Notes: a model not told the origin generated them from the letters alone. DNA of 64,000 nucleotides from Embiotoca jacksoni (GCA_022577435.1 JAKOON010000007.1:548501-612500), one strand, 5' to 3'. Shown: positions 26,058 to 38,880, counted from the first letter of the stretch. Program-made: numbers and translations.

Positions 26058-27205
26058 TAAGACTTTGTTTCATTTGTCAGAGGTCTCGAACTCATTTAAT
26101 TTATCTTTATTATTAAAATATTTGTTGTTATTCAATTCATTATTTAACTATTTTAACGATCTAGTGTTGACAGCCAACATTAGTGTCAGTGGGTAAAAAG
26201 GGGTTAGCGTTTCAAAAAACATCCACTGTATCCCATTCACGAGTAAGGATTAAACCATTATTAATTATTAATGTGGCTGAGTATAGAAAGAAATTGTTAA
26301 AATTTGTACATTTAGTCACAGTCAAGTTCTATTTCTGCAGCTTGCAAATTAATACAGATTGGAATAAAACCATTTGAATTATTATACTTTGTAAAAGAAT
26401 TAATGCCATTCAAAAGAAGTTAAATAAATACACAAAGAGATGGTCATTACTGCAGAGTAAACCTGAGGTACATTATGTATTTTGTTCAATACAAGACTGA
26501 AGGTTAAATTAGACTCTCAGTTCAATTGTTACAGTATACCATTGGACTAAAACCTGCTAAGGACATAATGTATAAGTGGAACATTTCTTAACCAATACAA
26601 TAACACTGAACTATTACCGAAACGGCTCATTATGATGTTGCTGCTATATGCAACACTGGCCTAAGAAAAGTTATAATTATTATCACACTTCCAACTGGAC
26701 GAAATGTGTTTATTGATTAAAAATTTCCCACTTTTAATTCATAGCACCGAGTCCTTGTTAAGCTTCACGGCAGAGGCAGTGTGCTTCATTCCTTCACACG
26801 CATTAAAACAGTTTCCCCGTGTTTTCTTGCTCCTCATTATGTCCTCATGCTTGCTTAGAGATTATTAGCTGTGGTCATTTTATAGCTGCAATTATTGCAT
26901 GCTGCAATGCAAGAATAACTGGATGAATTGTAAATGCGTTGTGAATCACTTTTTGCAGTTTGCCCTGAACCAGCCCACTAAACATGCAGAGTTTTTCCTC
27001 TCTTGTTTGAACTACTTCTAAAATGAGCCTTGCTCTTTGATTGCATCATGGAGTGCAGCTTTCATCAGATGCCTCATAGATTGCAGAGCCAGACAAGGTA
27101 CTGGGGCGAATGTTAAGGCCATGGTTGAGGGTATAATTAGATAGATTTTTGGAGTATTCGGTGTACTGTAGAAAACAATAATTGGCCTGCACCGATGGAG
27201 AATTG

Positions 27206-27210
<5 letters not shown>

Positions 27211-27238
<28 letters not shown>
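27211..27238 (+). repeat. (CA)14 microsatellite
   Basis: Uninterrupted CA repeat. Confidence 0.97.
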
Positions 27239-27241
<3 letters not shown>

Positions 27242-27829
27242 AGGTACACGTATGTGCACCAAACCTCTCAGTCCAAAGATAAAATGAGATGCCAACAAGT
27301 ACACATTAAAAAATATTAACTTTTATCAAAGCAATCGTGACAATACAATACTTTAAGTTTCGTTTCCAAGGATGATATAAAATATAATGACATATCAGAG
27401 ACTGCAAATTGTCACTGCTCACATTTAGGGCTCTTCAGATCTTTGCAAGAACAAGGCGAAGCAAGAAATAATGCAATCCGTCTGGATAAGCTGCTTATGT
27501 CGTTTTCTGTCATGGTTATTGTTACTGATGCATGTAGATTACAATTAGAAGCAACAGACGATCTGGTGAAGTTTGCTTTTCATTAGCGACACAGGGTGGG
27601 AAATTATTCAGACAGCAGCGACATGTTCTGGCTCTTAACACTGTCAATTCTCTGCTACTTCACCAGGAAACATACAGCCCTTTGACGGTTGTATAAGTCA
27701 GTTTCTAGACGTCCGGTGGACGAACAAAACTACAAGGCACATTTAGGGATTTACCAGCTACAGCAGCCAATGAAAAGTACCCAGCATTTAACCTTGAGTT
27801 TGAAGCAGATTAAAACAAATTATTCTAAA

Positions 27830-28010
27830 TGAATCTGTTGATCATTCTGTAAAATGTCAGAAGTCAGTGAAAATTGCCCATCACAGTTTCTACTTCGAAT
27901 TGCTTGCCTGAATTCCCGACAACAGTCCCAAACAAAAGGTATTGAGTTCGCCATGAAACAAAACAGAAACAGCAAAAAATCCTCACATTTGAAAACCTGT
28001 AACATCTAAC
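27830..28010 (+). repeat. GCTGCAACTAA-type repeat, partial
   Basis: TGTTGATCATTCTGTAAAAT, GTCAGTGAAAATTGCCCATC, CAGTCCCAAACAAAAGGTAT and TCCTCACATTTGAAAACCTG follow the family order; no ends are preserved. Confidence 0.6.
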
Positions 28011-29062
28011 ACTTTGGGAAAAAAAAATATAATCAATAAGCAACAAGGAAAGCACTGGAAGGGTGTAAAAACATATCTGAGGTATGGGCCTGCAATTTCA
28101 ACAGATGCCTAAAACAAGACTGAGGCTACTTTCTAAGATGTCTAAGACGGCTCGGGGACCTTTACCTCCAGTGTGTAAAAATTGGAGGATACAAATGTAT
28201 TCGCGTTTTTCCTTCAACGATTAACATACGGGCTTTTCCAATATGAGCTATTTCCCCTTAAAAGCCACAAGCTGGGGACGAGTTACAAAACACCTAAACA
28301 CAGGTCAATGCAGGAAAAGAAAAACAAACAAACAGATTAGGTAAATTAGCTTTTATAATTTTTCGACTGCTAAACGTTATGAAATCAGAGCACCTCCGAA
28401 TGGAGTGAAATTATTATTTCTTTGTAATTATCATATAAGCTATTGTGTGACTCAAACAAATATGATTCAATTTCAACGAGAATTGGAGGTTTTTTTTTTA
28501 AAATTTCCATACCTCCATACAGAAAGTGTCTCTGCGGAATAATAAATGTATGAGATTGCTTTAATGGAATAATAAATACTCATTATCATGAAAATAACCT
28601 CGACTATAACCACGTGCTTTACAAGCTCAAGCTATTTAATAAATCATAAAGATACAGACTTGTCCTTTTCGTTTTCTTAGTATGTTTGAGCTTTAAAGAT
28701 ACGAATATTCTGTCTTTTTTGTACAATAAGCTCTATTTTAATAAGCACAAATATTTAGCTGTAGGTATCACATCCAGGATCCATACTGCAGAGGACTTAA
28801 CTTGAAAATATTTTGTTCTCCTCAGGAAATGTGTCAGAAGAGGTGACGTTCAACTGCAAAATGTTACAACCTTTTGTTTTGCTCTAACTCTTGCAATATG
28901 TTTGCCCCTTTAACCACAGCTAAGCACTCTCCACTTCCTCCACCCTCACATCTCCACGTTGGTCAGTGGTGGTTCCGACCTGTGTGACAACAACTACGTA
29001 TATCAGCGCTTTTCACGGAGCTGGAAACTGCAAGATTATTTCGCAGCGAGGCCACTGGCGGT

Positions 29063-29125
29063 CACATTTACATTTTATGTTAGGCAGTTATCAATGCTCT
29101 TGTGCAGAGCGACTAACAATGAGCA
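29063..29125 (+). repeat. Fragment of GCAGACGCTCTTATCCAGAGCGAC-type repeat
   Basis: CACATTTACATTTTATGTTA, GGCAG and GCTCTTGTGCAGAGCGACTA match the core of a widespread fish repeat with a few changes. Confidence 0.65.
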
Positions 29126-29440
29126 CAACAGCAGAATGAGCTTGAATTTCTCAAACTGCCAAAAGTCAAATCAAAAAGCAAAGGGCGAAAGCACAACTTC
29201 CTGTGGCACAAGGATGATTCTCTAGAAAAGGCAAAGTGAAGATTTAATAAGGTAAAGATATTCCTTGATTCACAAATTAAAATCAAGAAGCTGTCTAAAG
29301 ATACTTGGTATTTATATTTACATACATAATGCTCTGTGTTTCGCCATTTACCTTAATAACATTCTGAAGTGATAGTAAAAAAAAAAAGAAGTCCTTTTTA
29401 GTGCATATTAGTCCTAATTACGCCCGTCTTTGCTATGTAT

Positions 29441-29540
29441 AATTCATTTCAGGATTACTTATAACTTTGGCTTTAAAACTGCTAAAACATCAAGTTGGCT
29501 ATTTTTTTTTTTTTTTTTTTTAACCTTTTAAGAACTGAAT
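29441..29540 (+). repeat. Repeat pair member 1 (AATTACTTATAACTTT)
   Basis: AATTCATTTCAGGATTACTT, ATAACTTTGGCTTTAAAACT and GCTA, followed by a T-tract (29502-29521) and CCTTTTAAG. Matches 31199-31283. Confidence 0.65.
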
Positions 29541-30030
29541 CTTTTCAATCGGCTCTCCATATTGAGTAAAATATCACAAAGAACGAGGTACACACTGACA
29601 ACATGCAATGTGAAATGCTGGACAATGTGAGTGCCTATACTGTCATCACTCGCTGTACCGTGTAAGTTAGCCAACAGGAAATTCTCCCCATAAACTTTTC
29701 AAGTCGCCTTGAGCAAGGCACTACAGTCCTCCTACCAGCTGAATCACCGTAAGCCGTTCAGGAGCCGCGGCTAAAAATAACAGCAGTACTGAGCTGCGGA
29801 CAAAATAGCGAACTGGAATATATATATATATGAGAATAAGTACCGCTATTTGAAACACGGTGCTGTTATTTTCTAAACAGTACAGTGCTGCTAATGCAAA
29901 GCTGAGACAGACGTAAACACCACTTTCAGGTTCTTAGGTTTTTCTTTTCGAGGCAAATCTGTTGTTGGGTACATACTGTATGAGGGTGGTGGATTTTTTT
30001 TTTTTTTTCTTTTTTCCTGGAGGATGTGTT

Positions 30031-30031
<1 letters not shown>

Positions 30032-30116
<85 letters not shown>

Positions 30117-30117
30117 C
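30032..30117 (+). repeat. (GT)n microsatellite with CG insert
   Basis: GT repeat to about 30102, then CGCGCGCG and a short TG run. A T-rich tract lies just upstream (29996-30015). Confidence 0.97.
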
Positions 30118-30316
30118 AACTTAGCGCACCTGAATGTGAATCGAGGAAGGCTTGCAACTGACGGTGAGTCATCATCGCCATGGTGTTAAGCCTCCCGTTC
30201 CCGGGGGAACAGGGTTACCGTCTCTACACCACCGGGGATTTTTATTTTTTTATTTTTACATTTGAAAAGCAAACCGCAGCCCGGCTCACAACAATCCTCC
30301 ACTGCCTGTATCTTCT

Positions 30317-30369
30317 GTCTCTCTCTCTCTCTCTCTCTCTCTCGCTGCCTCCTCCGTGACTGAGCTGCA

Positions 30370-30422
<53 letters not shown>

Positions 30423-30463
30423 CACACACAAACACAGCAGACACTACACACACACACACACAC
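30317..30463 (+). repeat. (TC)n followed by interrupted (CA)n
   Basis: TC repeat at 30317-30343, then CA at 30371-30419 and again 30447-30463 with short breaks. Confidence 0.95.
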
Positions 30464-30867
30464 CTGCTCATTTCAGAGCATCACGTCCTTATCTGTGTCC
30501 GTGTGATATTCAATATGTTTCAGATATCAAAACAGAAAACCTATGCAGATGAGATGGAGGGGACAATTTCACAAACTCAGCAGCAGCCTCTGCTCTGTCA
30601 TTTGCTGCTGAAAACCGCAAACCGCAGCGGCCGTCTCGAGTGTTTCTGGAGGTCAAAGTGCACATCATCGCCTGCAGAGGAAGTCAAGCCCTCGCAACCT
30701 ATGGAAATACAGTTTGGGTAAAATCAAGCAATGAACAGGAGGTCTCCCTGCGAGGGAAATTAGAGCGATAGTGTGGGGAAACACGCTTTTTTTTTTTTTC
30801 TTTTTTTTCCTATGAGAGGAGATTATATCCCTCCTCTTGTGTCTCTATCTTAATTGTGGCGCGAGAG

Positions 30868-30945
30868 CCGGCTGCCTGTTAGCTTAGCTTAGCATGCCGA
30901 CCGGAGGAAAGGGGGTGAGAGCTCGCCCGGCTCTGCGGCTAGCAC
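30868..30945 (+). repeat. Fragment of TAGCTTAGCTTAGCAT-type repeat
   Basis: CTGTTAGCTTAGCTTAGCAT, then GACCGGAGGAAAGGGG and CCCGGCTCTGCGGCTAGC, follow the order of a common percomorph repeat. Confidence 0.6.
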
Positions 30946-31198
30946 TGCAACTAATGATTATTTTACCTCCTATTTAAATTGGGGTTGGCAAAATACAAGA
31001 ACATCCCTTTAGCCCAGTGCAATTCTACAGCACCACAAATTACAGTCTCCAAAATGACCATTTAAATAAATCAACGCTTCTCTGAATAACAACTAAACAT
31101 TATAATCCTGATGAAGGGAGGATTTATTGCGAGGCTGTTGTGTTAAACATAATGCTTCACCTGTCAACAGCCCCTAATGCTTCAGCTTAATGCTTCAT

Positions 31199-31283
31199 AA
31201 TTCAATTTAGAATTACTTATAACTTTTTGCTTTAATACTGCTACAAGTAGTTTTTTTTTTTTTTACATTTTAAGTCGGTTTAA
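31199..31283 (+). repeat. Repeat pair member 2 (AATTACTTATAACTTT)
   Basis: AATTCAATTTAGAATTACTT, ATAACTTTTTGCTTTAATAC and TGCTA, followed by a T-tract and CATTTTAAG. Same order and orientation as 29441-29540, about 1.75 kb away. Confidence 0.65.
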
Positions 31284-32788
31284 TTTTATGGCTGATCAGT
31301 GGACATTTGAATTTTTGAGTCACATATTTTCTGGAGGTGTGTGTCCGTCCAAAGCTTTGAAGTGCACAAACTGCCAGTCATCGAACACCGTCTGCAGGAA
31401 AATGAACTTTTACACCGGGAACCCTGGAAGTTCAACACGACCCCCTGCACTTCAGCTCGATCGGAAATAAAAACATTCACAATACAGATATGTTATCGGG
31501 TTGTTCCACACGGGCCGCGCTGTTATTAAGCACCAACATTATAATATCCTACAATAGCAGATGTTTTTGTGTCTCAGTACAGGTTATAATTTGCCTATTT
31601 TCAAGACTGTGGTTTACACTTACATGTTTATCCAAAAAAGCACGACCCACAATAGAGGCCTGTGATGAAATTTTCAGAAAGAGGTTACCAGCAGTTACGT
31701 GCGAAGCTGCACCAATGCTCAGCAGTCACATGAAGAGAAAACCCTTTTGTTAGGAGAAGAACAGATAGCAATTTTCTCACTGACAGAGTCTCAGCTGAGC
31801 AGAATGCAGAAATGGTTTGACTCAGTGGTAAAAATCGTTACTGGAAAAGTCTCACTCACTCCACAAGTTCACACTTTTTTTTTTTTTCTTCTGAGGAAGT
31901 GTTATAAAGGCATTTTTGGGAAATTCAGGGAATCGATAACGATAACGAAGACACAGCATGTTAAAGCAAAGTGGAAAGACCACATAACTATTTTCTTCCA
32001 CTTCAGCACTCGCCAAGATGATGAACACCACAGACAGAGGTGTCTGAGTATATCTGAGGGTGGAAGATTTCTGGGGAACATAATGGCGAGATGTGCTTCA
32101 CGGCCACTAACAAACGTGCTTTGATGCTCGCTGTGACACCAACATCCACGTTATGAAACTGGACGCAGAGACATCTTGCCAACAGATTGGTAGTTTAAGC
32201 CCCTTTCAAGGCAAAGGTCAATGGGATCTCAAAATGTCACCGAAAATACAGAATAAATAACAAACAAAGTCTTGTTTACCACAACGAAGTCACGGAAAAT
32301 GTGTCTTTTTTGATTCCGTTCTTGGGAAACCGAATTTGCTGACAAGTGCATCCGTTTTTTTGTGTTGTTTTTTTCATGAACTCAGTGGCTGGATACAAAA
32401 TTGCTATCCATTTACTATATAATGCACTTGATTTATCTGCCATTTTATTTGAGTGTCCACAGTCTGAGAAAATGTCACAAAATAACGACTTAAAAGTGTC
32501 TAAATCTGTATTTTACTTCTCACTGGAATAAACTACTGAGTGTTTATTTTGCATGGAAAAATGCGTGAGAGCATGATTTCAGACAGAGCCCGTTAACTGA
32601 ACATCGGAAACTATGACAAGTGCGTTAGAATAAAAGTGCCTGATGTACCTGTATGTATTGAAAGCTACCTAAAATAATTATCCGCATTACTAAATGGCTT
32701 TAAACAGATGAGTAATAAATGGCCATAATAACAGAATAAAGAATTTTAGAATTAAACAAATGAGATGATTGCATTGTTCTCGTCTTAC

Positions 32789-32891
32789 TGTATCTCTTTG
32801 GTCCATCTTCGAGGCAGAAGGAGAGCGTGAGAGTGGCGTCCTCCTCAAAAAACTCTGAAGCGAATGCGTCCCACCACAAACTGTCACTTTC
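32789..32891 (-). CDS. ldb2: ldb2 coding exon 2
   Basis: The minus strand from 32891 reads 34 codons plus one base. It begins ESDSLWWDAFASEFFEEDA and ends FCLEDGPKRY, with the final A starting a Thr codon. This is the start of the conserved LDB dimerisation region; known family members read LWWDAF, EFFEDDA and FCLEDGPKRYTIGR here. It is preceded by a pyrimidine-rich acceptor ending CTCCAACAG (cag at 32894-32892) and followed by a GTAAGA donor (32788-32783). It joins exon 1 in phase 0 and leaves in phase 1. Relative to the commonest vertebrate form I recall, the second acidic residue of EDD is E here and Thr is replaced by Ser in AFAS. The next expected segment (IGRTLIPRYF...) was not found at 1-32788, so exon 3 probably lies outside the window. 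Confidence 0.94.
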
Positions 32892-33916
32892 CTGTTGGAG
32901 GGCAAACAGTCAAAGGTCATTAAGACAGATATACCCCTTTCTCTTTCTTAAACCGTGCTGTTTTTACTAAGAATAACAAGCTTTAGTTTATCAGCATCTG
33001 ATGCAATGTGTAAAAGGCACTGCCTTCCACAAGCACCACGTTCCTTTTTTTTTTTTTAGTTTGGTATGAAACTTCATTTTCTTCCATAATTTAATAACCC
33101 AGTGAATTTCCTTTATCCAGGTTGTTGCTCTTGCGCTATTGCATTTTTTTTTTTTTACATAAATTCAATATTGATTCATTCTGATAAGACAAAGATATTG
33201 TGACCAGTCAGGCTTTCCTATGAGACAAGATAAAAAAATAAATAAAAAAACAAATGTTTTTTTTTATTATATAAAGTCAGCAATATTACCATTGTTGTAT
33301 TCATTGAAATGAACTTCAGGGCCTTTAATTAAATCTAACTTTTGATGTAAAAAAGGCTTTAACAATCAGGTATCAACAGTAAAACGGAATAAAAAAAAAG
33401 ACATTGAACTCTGGATGGGTAATAACAAATGGGTACAATTTATAAAATATGGATAAATATAATCTGTAAAAATTTTCATCTGTAAAATCAAGATTTTAAT
33501 AGACGATGCTCTCTGTTGATCTAATAATTCGATGCAGGGTGATGTAAAGCCAAAGCCTGGTAACACCCTGTACTCTTCTTAAGCTTGGACTTTGGGAGAG
33601 CCCTGCCTTAGGCTCCTACAAATCTCAAATACAAGCTGAGGTCCACCAGCTTTGTAATTCACTGCTCTTTCTGCCTTTCACAGTATGTCAGGATAACTTC
33701 AGCCTGCACCTTGTAAATGTAATAACACCAACAGCAATAATAATATTAATACTATTGGTGAATTTTTCTCTTTTTATAGCCATTTCATTTGATGAATAAA
33801 TAAGCAAATGCAAGTAATTTACTTTAACTGTGAAAGCATACAACACGGCACAAGAGAAAACAGCTTATTATTATTATAATTATCATTGATAAATTCATTC
33901 AGTTGTAGTAGTAATA

Positions 33917-33947
33917 GTGGTGGTGGTGGTGGTGGTGGTGGCGGTGG
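33917..33947 (+). repeat. (TGG)n trinucleotide repeat
   Basis: About ten TGG/GCGG units inside a wider TAGTAG-rich region (33900-34060). Confidence 0.95.
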
Positions 33948-34934
33948 CGCGTTACACCCCCAGGCAGTAGTTTTAGTAGCAGCTACAGTAATGGTAGTAA
34001 TAGGAACAACAATAGATAGTAGTTATAGCAGGAGTAATTGTAGTACTAGTATTATTAATGAGCAATAGAAGCAGTATTCATCTTCTCACAGCAGGAACAG
34101 CAGCTCTATGAGGAAACATATGTAAATCATGTAAATCTCTTTACCCTGAAATGACTCCACTAACAGCCGTTTGCCCTCTTCACCCTCCTCACAAAACCCC
34201 ACCGCCCCTGATAATGTTGGTAGACCAATCCCCACTCCCCTGCCCCCTCACCCCCACCACCCTCCCTCTACCCCTCGACGTTCAACTGATGCTAATTTCC
34301 TCTGACACGTTATGACAGATCACGGCGTACCATCCCGCGCCGGGCTGAGGGACGGCAAGCACTTCCCAGATGTTGACAATTAGCGTTGTCACCATCGAGC
34401 AGCGTCAAGCCCAATGAGCGCCGACCGGAGCGCCCCGCAGGTCAACGTGTCTCGTATACACGATGAGTCCAAAGCAAAGAGGGGAGGACATGTGGCGCGC
34501 AGAACCTGAATCTAATCCCCCAGCCGGTCAATCAATACGTGATCATGAGCTGGTGGGGAAGGTTTCTCAAAATGGCAAACCAATCAGATGAACTGTGAAC
34601 TACACACGGAACCGAGACGCCACCATGAAATCCATAAAACAGTCGGGTTTTAACAATTAATAAAGCATTTTGGAAAACTAAGACCTGTCGCTTATGTACG
34701 AGTCAAGTAAAGCTGAACTGTAAGTAAAAGTTTTTAAAAGGGTTTTTCAAAAATATTCATTCAACTTCTAACCGTAGGAATCCGATTTTACGCAACAAAA
34801 TGCCATCTCGGCAAATTTATGTGTACATGAATATAATAATTCAATAGGTTTTGGGTGCATTCATTCTGCTCAAATGACAACATCTCCAACAGATAACGCT
34901 GACAGCTGTGATAAGATAGCCTATACAGTGTACT

Positions 34935-35200
34935 TCTTTCCATAATTAATCTTTTGACTGTCTTTTTGATTAATCATTCAATAATGTGGTTCATAAAATA
35001 GTGAAAAAAAAGACAATCACGAAGATGACATCTTCAAATTGCTTGTTTTGTCTGCCCAGCAGTCCAAGACCCAAATGTATTACTGTAAATTAACAGTGAC
35101 TTAAACAGCAAATCGTCACTTTTGAAAAGCTGGAGGCAGCCAGTGTTTAATCTTTTTTTTTTGCTTCATGAATTAATTACCAAAAATGTTGATTCCATAA
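34935..35200 (+). repeat. GCTGCAACTAA-type repeat, partial
   Basis: Blocks TTGATTAATCATTCAATAAT, AAAATAGTGAAAAAAAAGAC, TTGTTTTGTCTGCCCAGCAG, TCACTTTTGAAAAGCTGGAG and ACCAAAAATGTTGATTC occur in family order. Confidence 0.7.
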
Positions 35201-36359
35201 AACAGAGAAAGAACGCTTTAACTTGAGTTTCGTAAAAAAAAAGCTGAGGCAGTGGCGGAGCAATTTATGGCTCAAAGATGTATTCTTCAGCACCAAAACA
35301 GCAATATACGGTTTTTGTGCCAGGATTTTCTGTGCGTGCACATCTGTGATATGTGGTGTTGTGTATGTATGTATGCATGTGTGTGTGTGTGTGTGTTTGT
35401 GTTTCACTGTCATCCTGCAGGTGCGAACAGTCAAGCGCGTGTGTGTGTGTGTGGTGGCGTGTCAATACATCTAAATCAGACAGAGTGACAGAGAAGAGTG
35501 ACACACCAGGACAAAACAAGCAAAGAGAGGAAGGACACTGACTTTGGTGCTACTCAGCATTCAGATTGAGTTCAACCCATAATCCAGTACCAGGAGGGGG
35601 GGCGGGCACTCCTGGGATTGACAGTCAAGTAAAAGGGTGAACAAGACTCTCGCTCTCTACTCTCACATGGCAGCTCTCAATGATCCTGTGCTACACCGTC
35701 AATTTCTACACTGGAACTAATCTCTCATTTTATGACATAATTGAGAAATCAGACTCCACTGCAGTAGCTGTATGATTTCATAAAGCTGGTTTTGTAAGGG
35801 GTTAAAATAGTACGCACTGACAGTTGTGCATTATCCATCTAATTTTGTGTTTATTTTCAAACTCCTATATGATATGGATGTGTCATAAGGCTGCCTTTAT
35901 TGTTTATCTTTCTGAATGTATTATCAATAAATGTAAAGGCAAATCAACGACTGTCTTTGTCCTTTCAATCCTTTCAAACTGATCTACTCTGTCTGTTCAT
36001 GAGGCTCCAAGCTGAGTGACGCAGAGACAAAATATTTACAAGAAGGTCACTAATATTTGGGGTCATCTTTTAAGGGGTATTTTCCTTAAACAACTGAGCC
36101 ATTGTAGTTTAAAGCCAGCCTCACTTTAACTGAGATAAACAATGGGTTTGTTTAGGATTTCAAGCCATGGATTAATATCCGTTTAGTGCTCTGGTAAGTA
36201 TGTAATGTAAAGCATGCAGCAGGACAGCGTATGCAGCAGTGACTCAAAATAAACTACAGTGGCCTTGTGTTCATAATAATTAAGGAAATGTCATCCACTG
36301 CAGTGGCGTAGCTCATTTATAGTGCAGCATCCCTGGCTGAATAATGGTCCTACTGTTTT

Positions 36360-38273
36360 AACTGATGGTTAACAAAATCTTTCGTGATGAATATAGTTGT
36401 TGCAAATCAACTTTGTGATCATTTACAAAGGGATGATCTGTTTGAAGATTTTCAGTCAGGCTTTAGAGTTCATCATAGCACAGAAACAGCCCTGGTGAAA
36501 GTTACTAACGACCTTTTATTAGCCTCAGATAATGGACTCGTCTCTGTACTTGTTCTTCTGTACCTCAGCGCTGCTTTTGATACAATTGATCATACGATCT
36601 TATTACAGAGATTAGAAGACGTTACGAGGATTAAAGGAACTGCATTAGATTGGTTCAAATCCTACTTATCAGATAGATTCCAGTTTGTTCATGTCAACAA
36701 TGAATCTTCCAGACAAACAAGAGTTAGTTATGGAGTTCCACAAGGCTCAGTGTTAGGCCCGATACTTTTTACTTTGTACATGCTTCCATTAGGAGATGTC
36801 ATCAGGAAGCACTGCATCAACTTCCATTGTTATGCAGATGACACTCAGCTATATCTTTCTATAAAACCAGATGAAACTAATCAGTTAGTAAAACTTGAAG
36901 CCTGTCTAAAAGACATAAAGGCCTGGATGACCAAAAACTTCCTGCTTCTAAATTCAGACAAAACGGAAGTTCTTGTACTTGGTCCTAAACACCTCAGAAA
37001 CTCTTTCTGTAATCACTTAGTTACTCTAGATGACGTTGTCTTGGCCTCCAGCAAAACTGTGAGGAACCTTGGAGTCATATTTGATGAGGACTTGTCCTTT
37101 AGTCACCATATAATGCAAATCTCCAGAACTGCTTTCTTTCATCTACGTAATATTAATAAAATCAGGAAAATCCTTCCTCAGCGTGACACAGAAAAACTCA
37201 TTCATGCGTTTGTTACTTCTAGGCTAGATTATTGTAATTCCTTGCTGTTAGGATGTCCAAATTACTCATTAAAAACCTGCAGCTGATCCAAAATGCTGCA
37301 GCAAGAGTACTGACAGGATTTAGCAAGAGAGATCATATTTCTCTAGTTTTAGCTTCTCTTCACTGGCTTCCTGTGAAATCAAGAATAGAATTTAAAATTC
37401 TCTTGATGACTTACAAAGCCCTACATGACCAGGCTCCATCATATCTTAGAGATCTTATAGAACCATATAATCCTAGCAGAGCACTTCGCTCTCAGTACGC
37501 TGGTCTACTTGTGGTTCCTAGAGTTTACAGAAGTAGAATGGGAGGCGGAGCTTCAGTTTTCAGGCTCCTCCCCTGTGGAACCAGCTCCCAGTTTGTGTTC
37601 GAGGGGCAGAAATCCTCTCTAGCTTTAAGATTAGACTCAAAACGTTCCTTTTTGATAAAGCCTATAGTTAGGGCTGGCTCAGGTAGACCTGAACCTACCC
37701 TTAGTTATGCTGTTATAGGCCGAGGCTGCTGGGGGACCTCGTTACACGCCGAGCTTCTTTTCTTTCCTCCTACTCTTTAACTGACTCACACCTCACCATC
37801 CTTTTCTCTCCCATAGCTTTTTCCTTATTGTCTGTTGTCTCCATTCAGTTCCCTCCCTCGCGTAGTTTCTCGTCTTTCTTTTGCAGATGTCCCGCCGTGG
37901 AGCTACATGTCTCTGCCCTGCGCTTGTCGTCTCCACCAACAGTTCTTCTCTTCTATCTCTATGCTGTCCTTTTCTCTCTCTGCTCTCCTCTCACCCAACC
38001 GGTGGAGGCAGATGGCCGCCCACCTCTGAGCCTGGTTCTGTCGGAGGTTTCTTCCTGTTAAGAGAGAGTTTTTCCTTCCCTCTGTTGGAGGTTTTTCTCC
38101 CTTAAAGAGGAGGTTTTTTTTTTTCCCTCCTAGCTTATGTGGGAATTGTTAAATTGTTGGGTTCCTCTGTATAATATTGTAAAGTCTTGCTGTAAGGACT
38201 TTAATGTGTTAAGTGCCATGAAATAACCTATGTTGTGATTTGGCGCTTTATAAATAAAGTTGAGTTGAATAGA
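36360..38273 (+). mobile_element. L2-clade LINE, 5'-truncated, with 3' UTR and tail
   Basis: The plus strand carries the C-terminal two thirds of a reverse transcriptase followed by about 600 bp of 3' UTR. The UTR ends in a TTTATAAATAAAGTTGAGTTGAAT tail type (at about 38249-38271), typical of fish L2 elements. The 5' end starts within the fingers region of the RT, the usual outcome of incomplete target-primed reverse transcription. It sits in ldb2 intron 1 in antisense orientation. The 3' UTR part (tctctatgctgtcc, from about 37957) recurs at 42259-42499. Confidence 0.88.
36384..37671 (+). pseudogene. L2 reverse transcriptase remnant, frameshifted
   Basis: The first open stretch (36384-37286) carries the RT core. 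Motif A reads SAAFDTIDH (36564-36590), motif B reads GVPQGSVLGP (36732-36761), and the catalytic YADD lies at 36831-36842. The frame then slips at an A-run near 37270, and the alignment continues in another frame with LQLIQNAAARVLTG. A second slip near 37550 moves the ending into a third frame, where the typical C-terminus FDKAYS and a TAG stop occur (stop at 37669-37671). The catalytic motifs are intact but the protein cannot be made whole. No endonuclease domain is present because of 5' truncation. Confidence 0.88.
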
Positions 38274-38534
38274 ATTAAAACAAGACGGATTTGTAGTTCA
38301 ATGAGCACACCAACCATAATACTCGCGCACGGTTACCAAGATCCGGTATCAATCAGGAAAGCCTTGCATTTTAGAAGCTAGAATCAGAAGTGATGAGTCA
38401 ATCATAATAGCTGGCAATTAATTTTCTTTAATTAAACCTCTAATAAAGTTCTACAGGAAAGCACAGGTAATTAGAAAATAAAAGGTATCTGCAATCAGTA
38501 AAATCATATATGAAATGCCGCTTTAATCCACTTA

Positions 38535-38880
38535 TTTTAAAAAGGTGCAATATGTAGCCCATAGTTTTTGTTTAAAATCTTCAAAAATTAAGAAAAAAAT
38601 TATCCACAGAATGTAAAGAAATAAGAGTTTTGAGATGTCAAAGACGTCTTTGTATTGTGTCGCACAGCGTGCTGAGCAGCCGGCCCCGTTGGTCCGATCT
38701 CGCCACACCACCCCACACCTCAACAAGCGACAGTGAGTCACCGTGGCCAACATGAGACCATAAAGAAGCAGCGTATTCTCACCTTTTGTTTGAACAAATA
38801 TAGCAGTAAACACAACGACGGCTGAAACTCTAGACAGAAACCCTACATTTCTTCTTTACAACGCTCATATTGTAAAACAC
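38535..38880 (+). repeat. Dispersed repeat (AAGGTGCAATATGTAG type)
   Basis: It starts AAAAAGGTGCAATATGTAGC and ends with CCCTACATTTCTTC..CATATTGTAAAA, so the ends are weakly inverted. It matches a repeat type common in percomorph genomes from memory. Confidence 0.5.

Noticed and set aside
29700..29765. CCTTGAGCAAGGCACTAC, resembling a SINE body
   Set aside because: Only one short block is visible, without tRNA head or tail, so no element is called.
31286..31480. Possible ldb2 exon 3 from a minus-strand GGTGTTCGATGA word (TVFxG-like)
   Set aside because: The flanking codons do not encode the conserved PRYF or EGG sequence in the same frame.
31699..32124. 141-codon plus-strand frame about 670 bp from exon 2
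   Set aside because: Wrong strand for ldb2, no domain, contains a poly-Phe run from a T-tract; not supportable as a gene.
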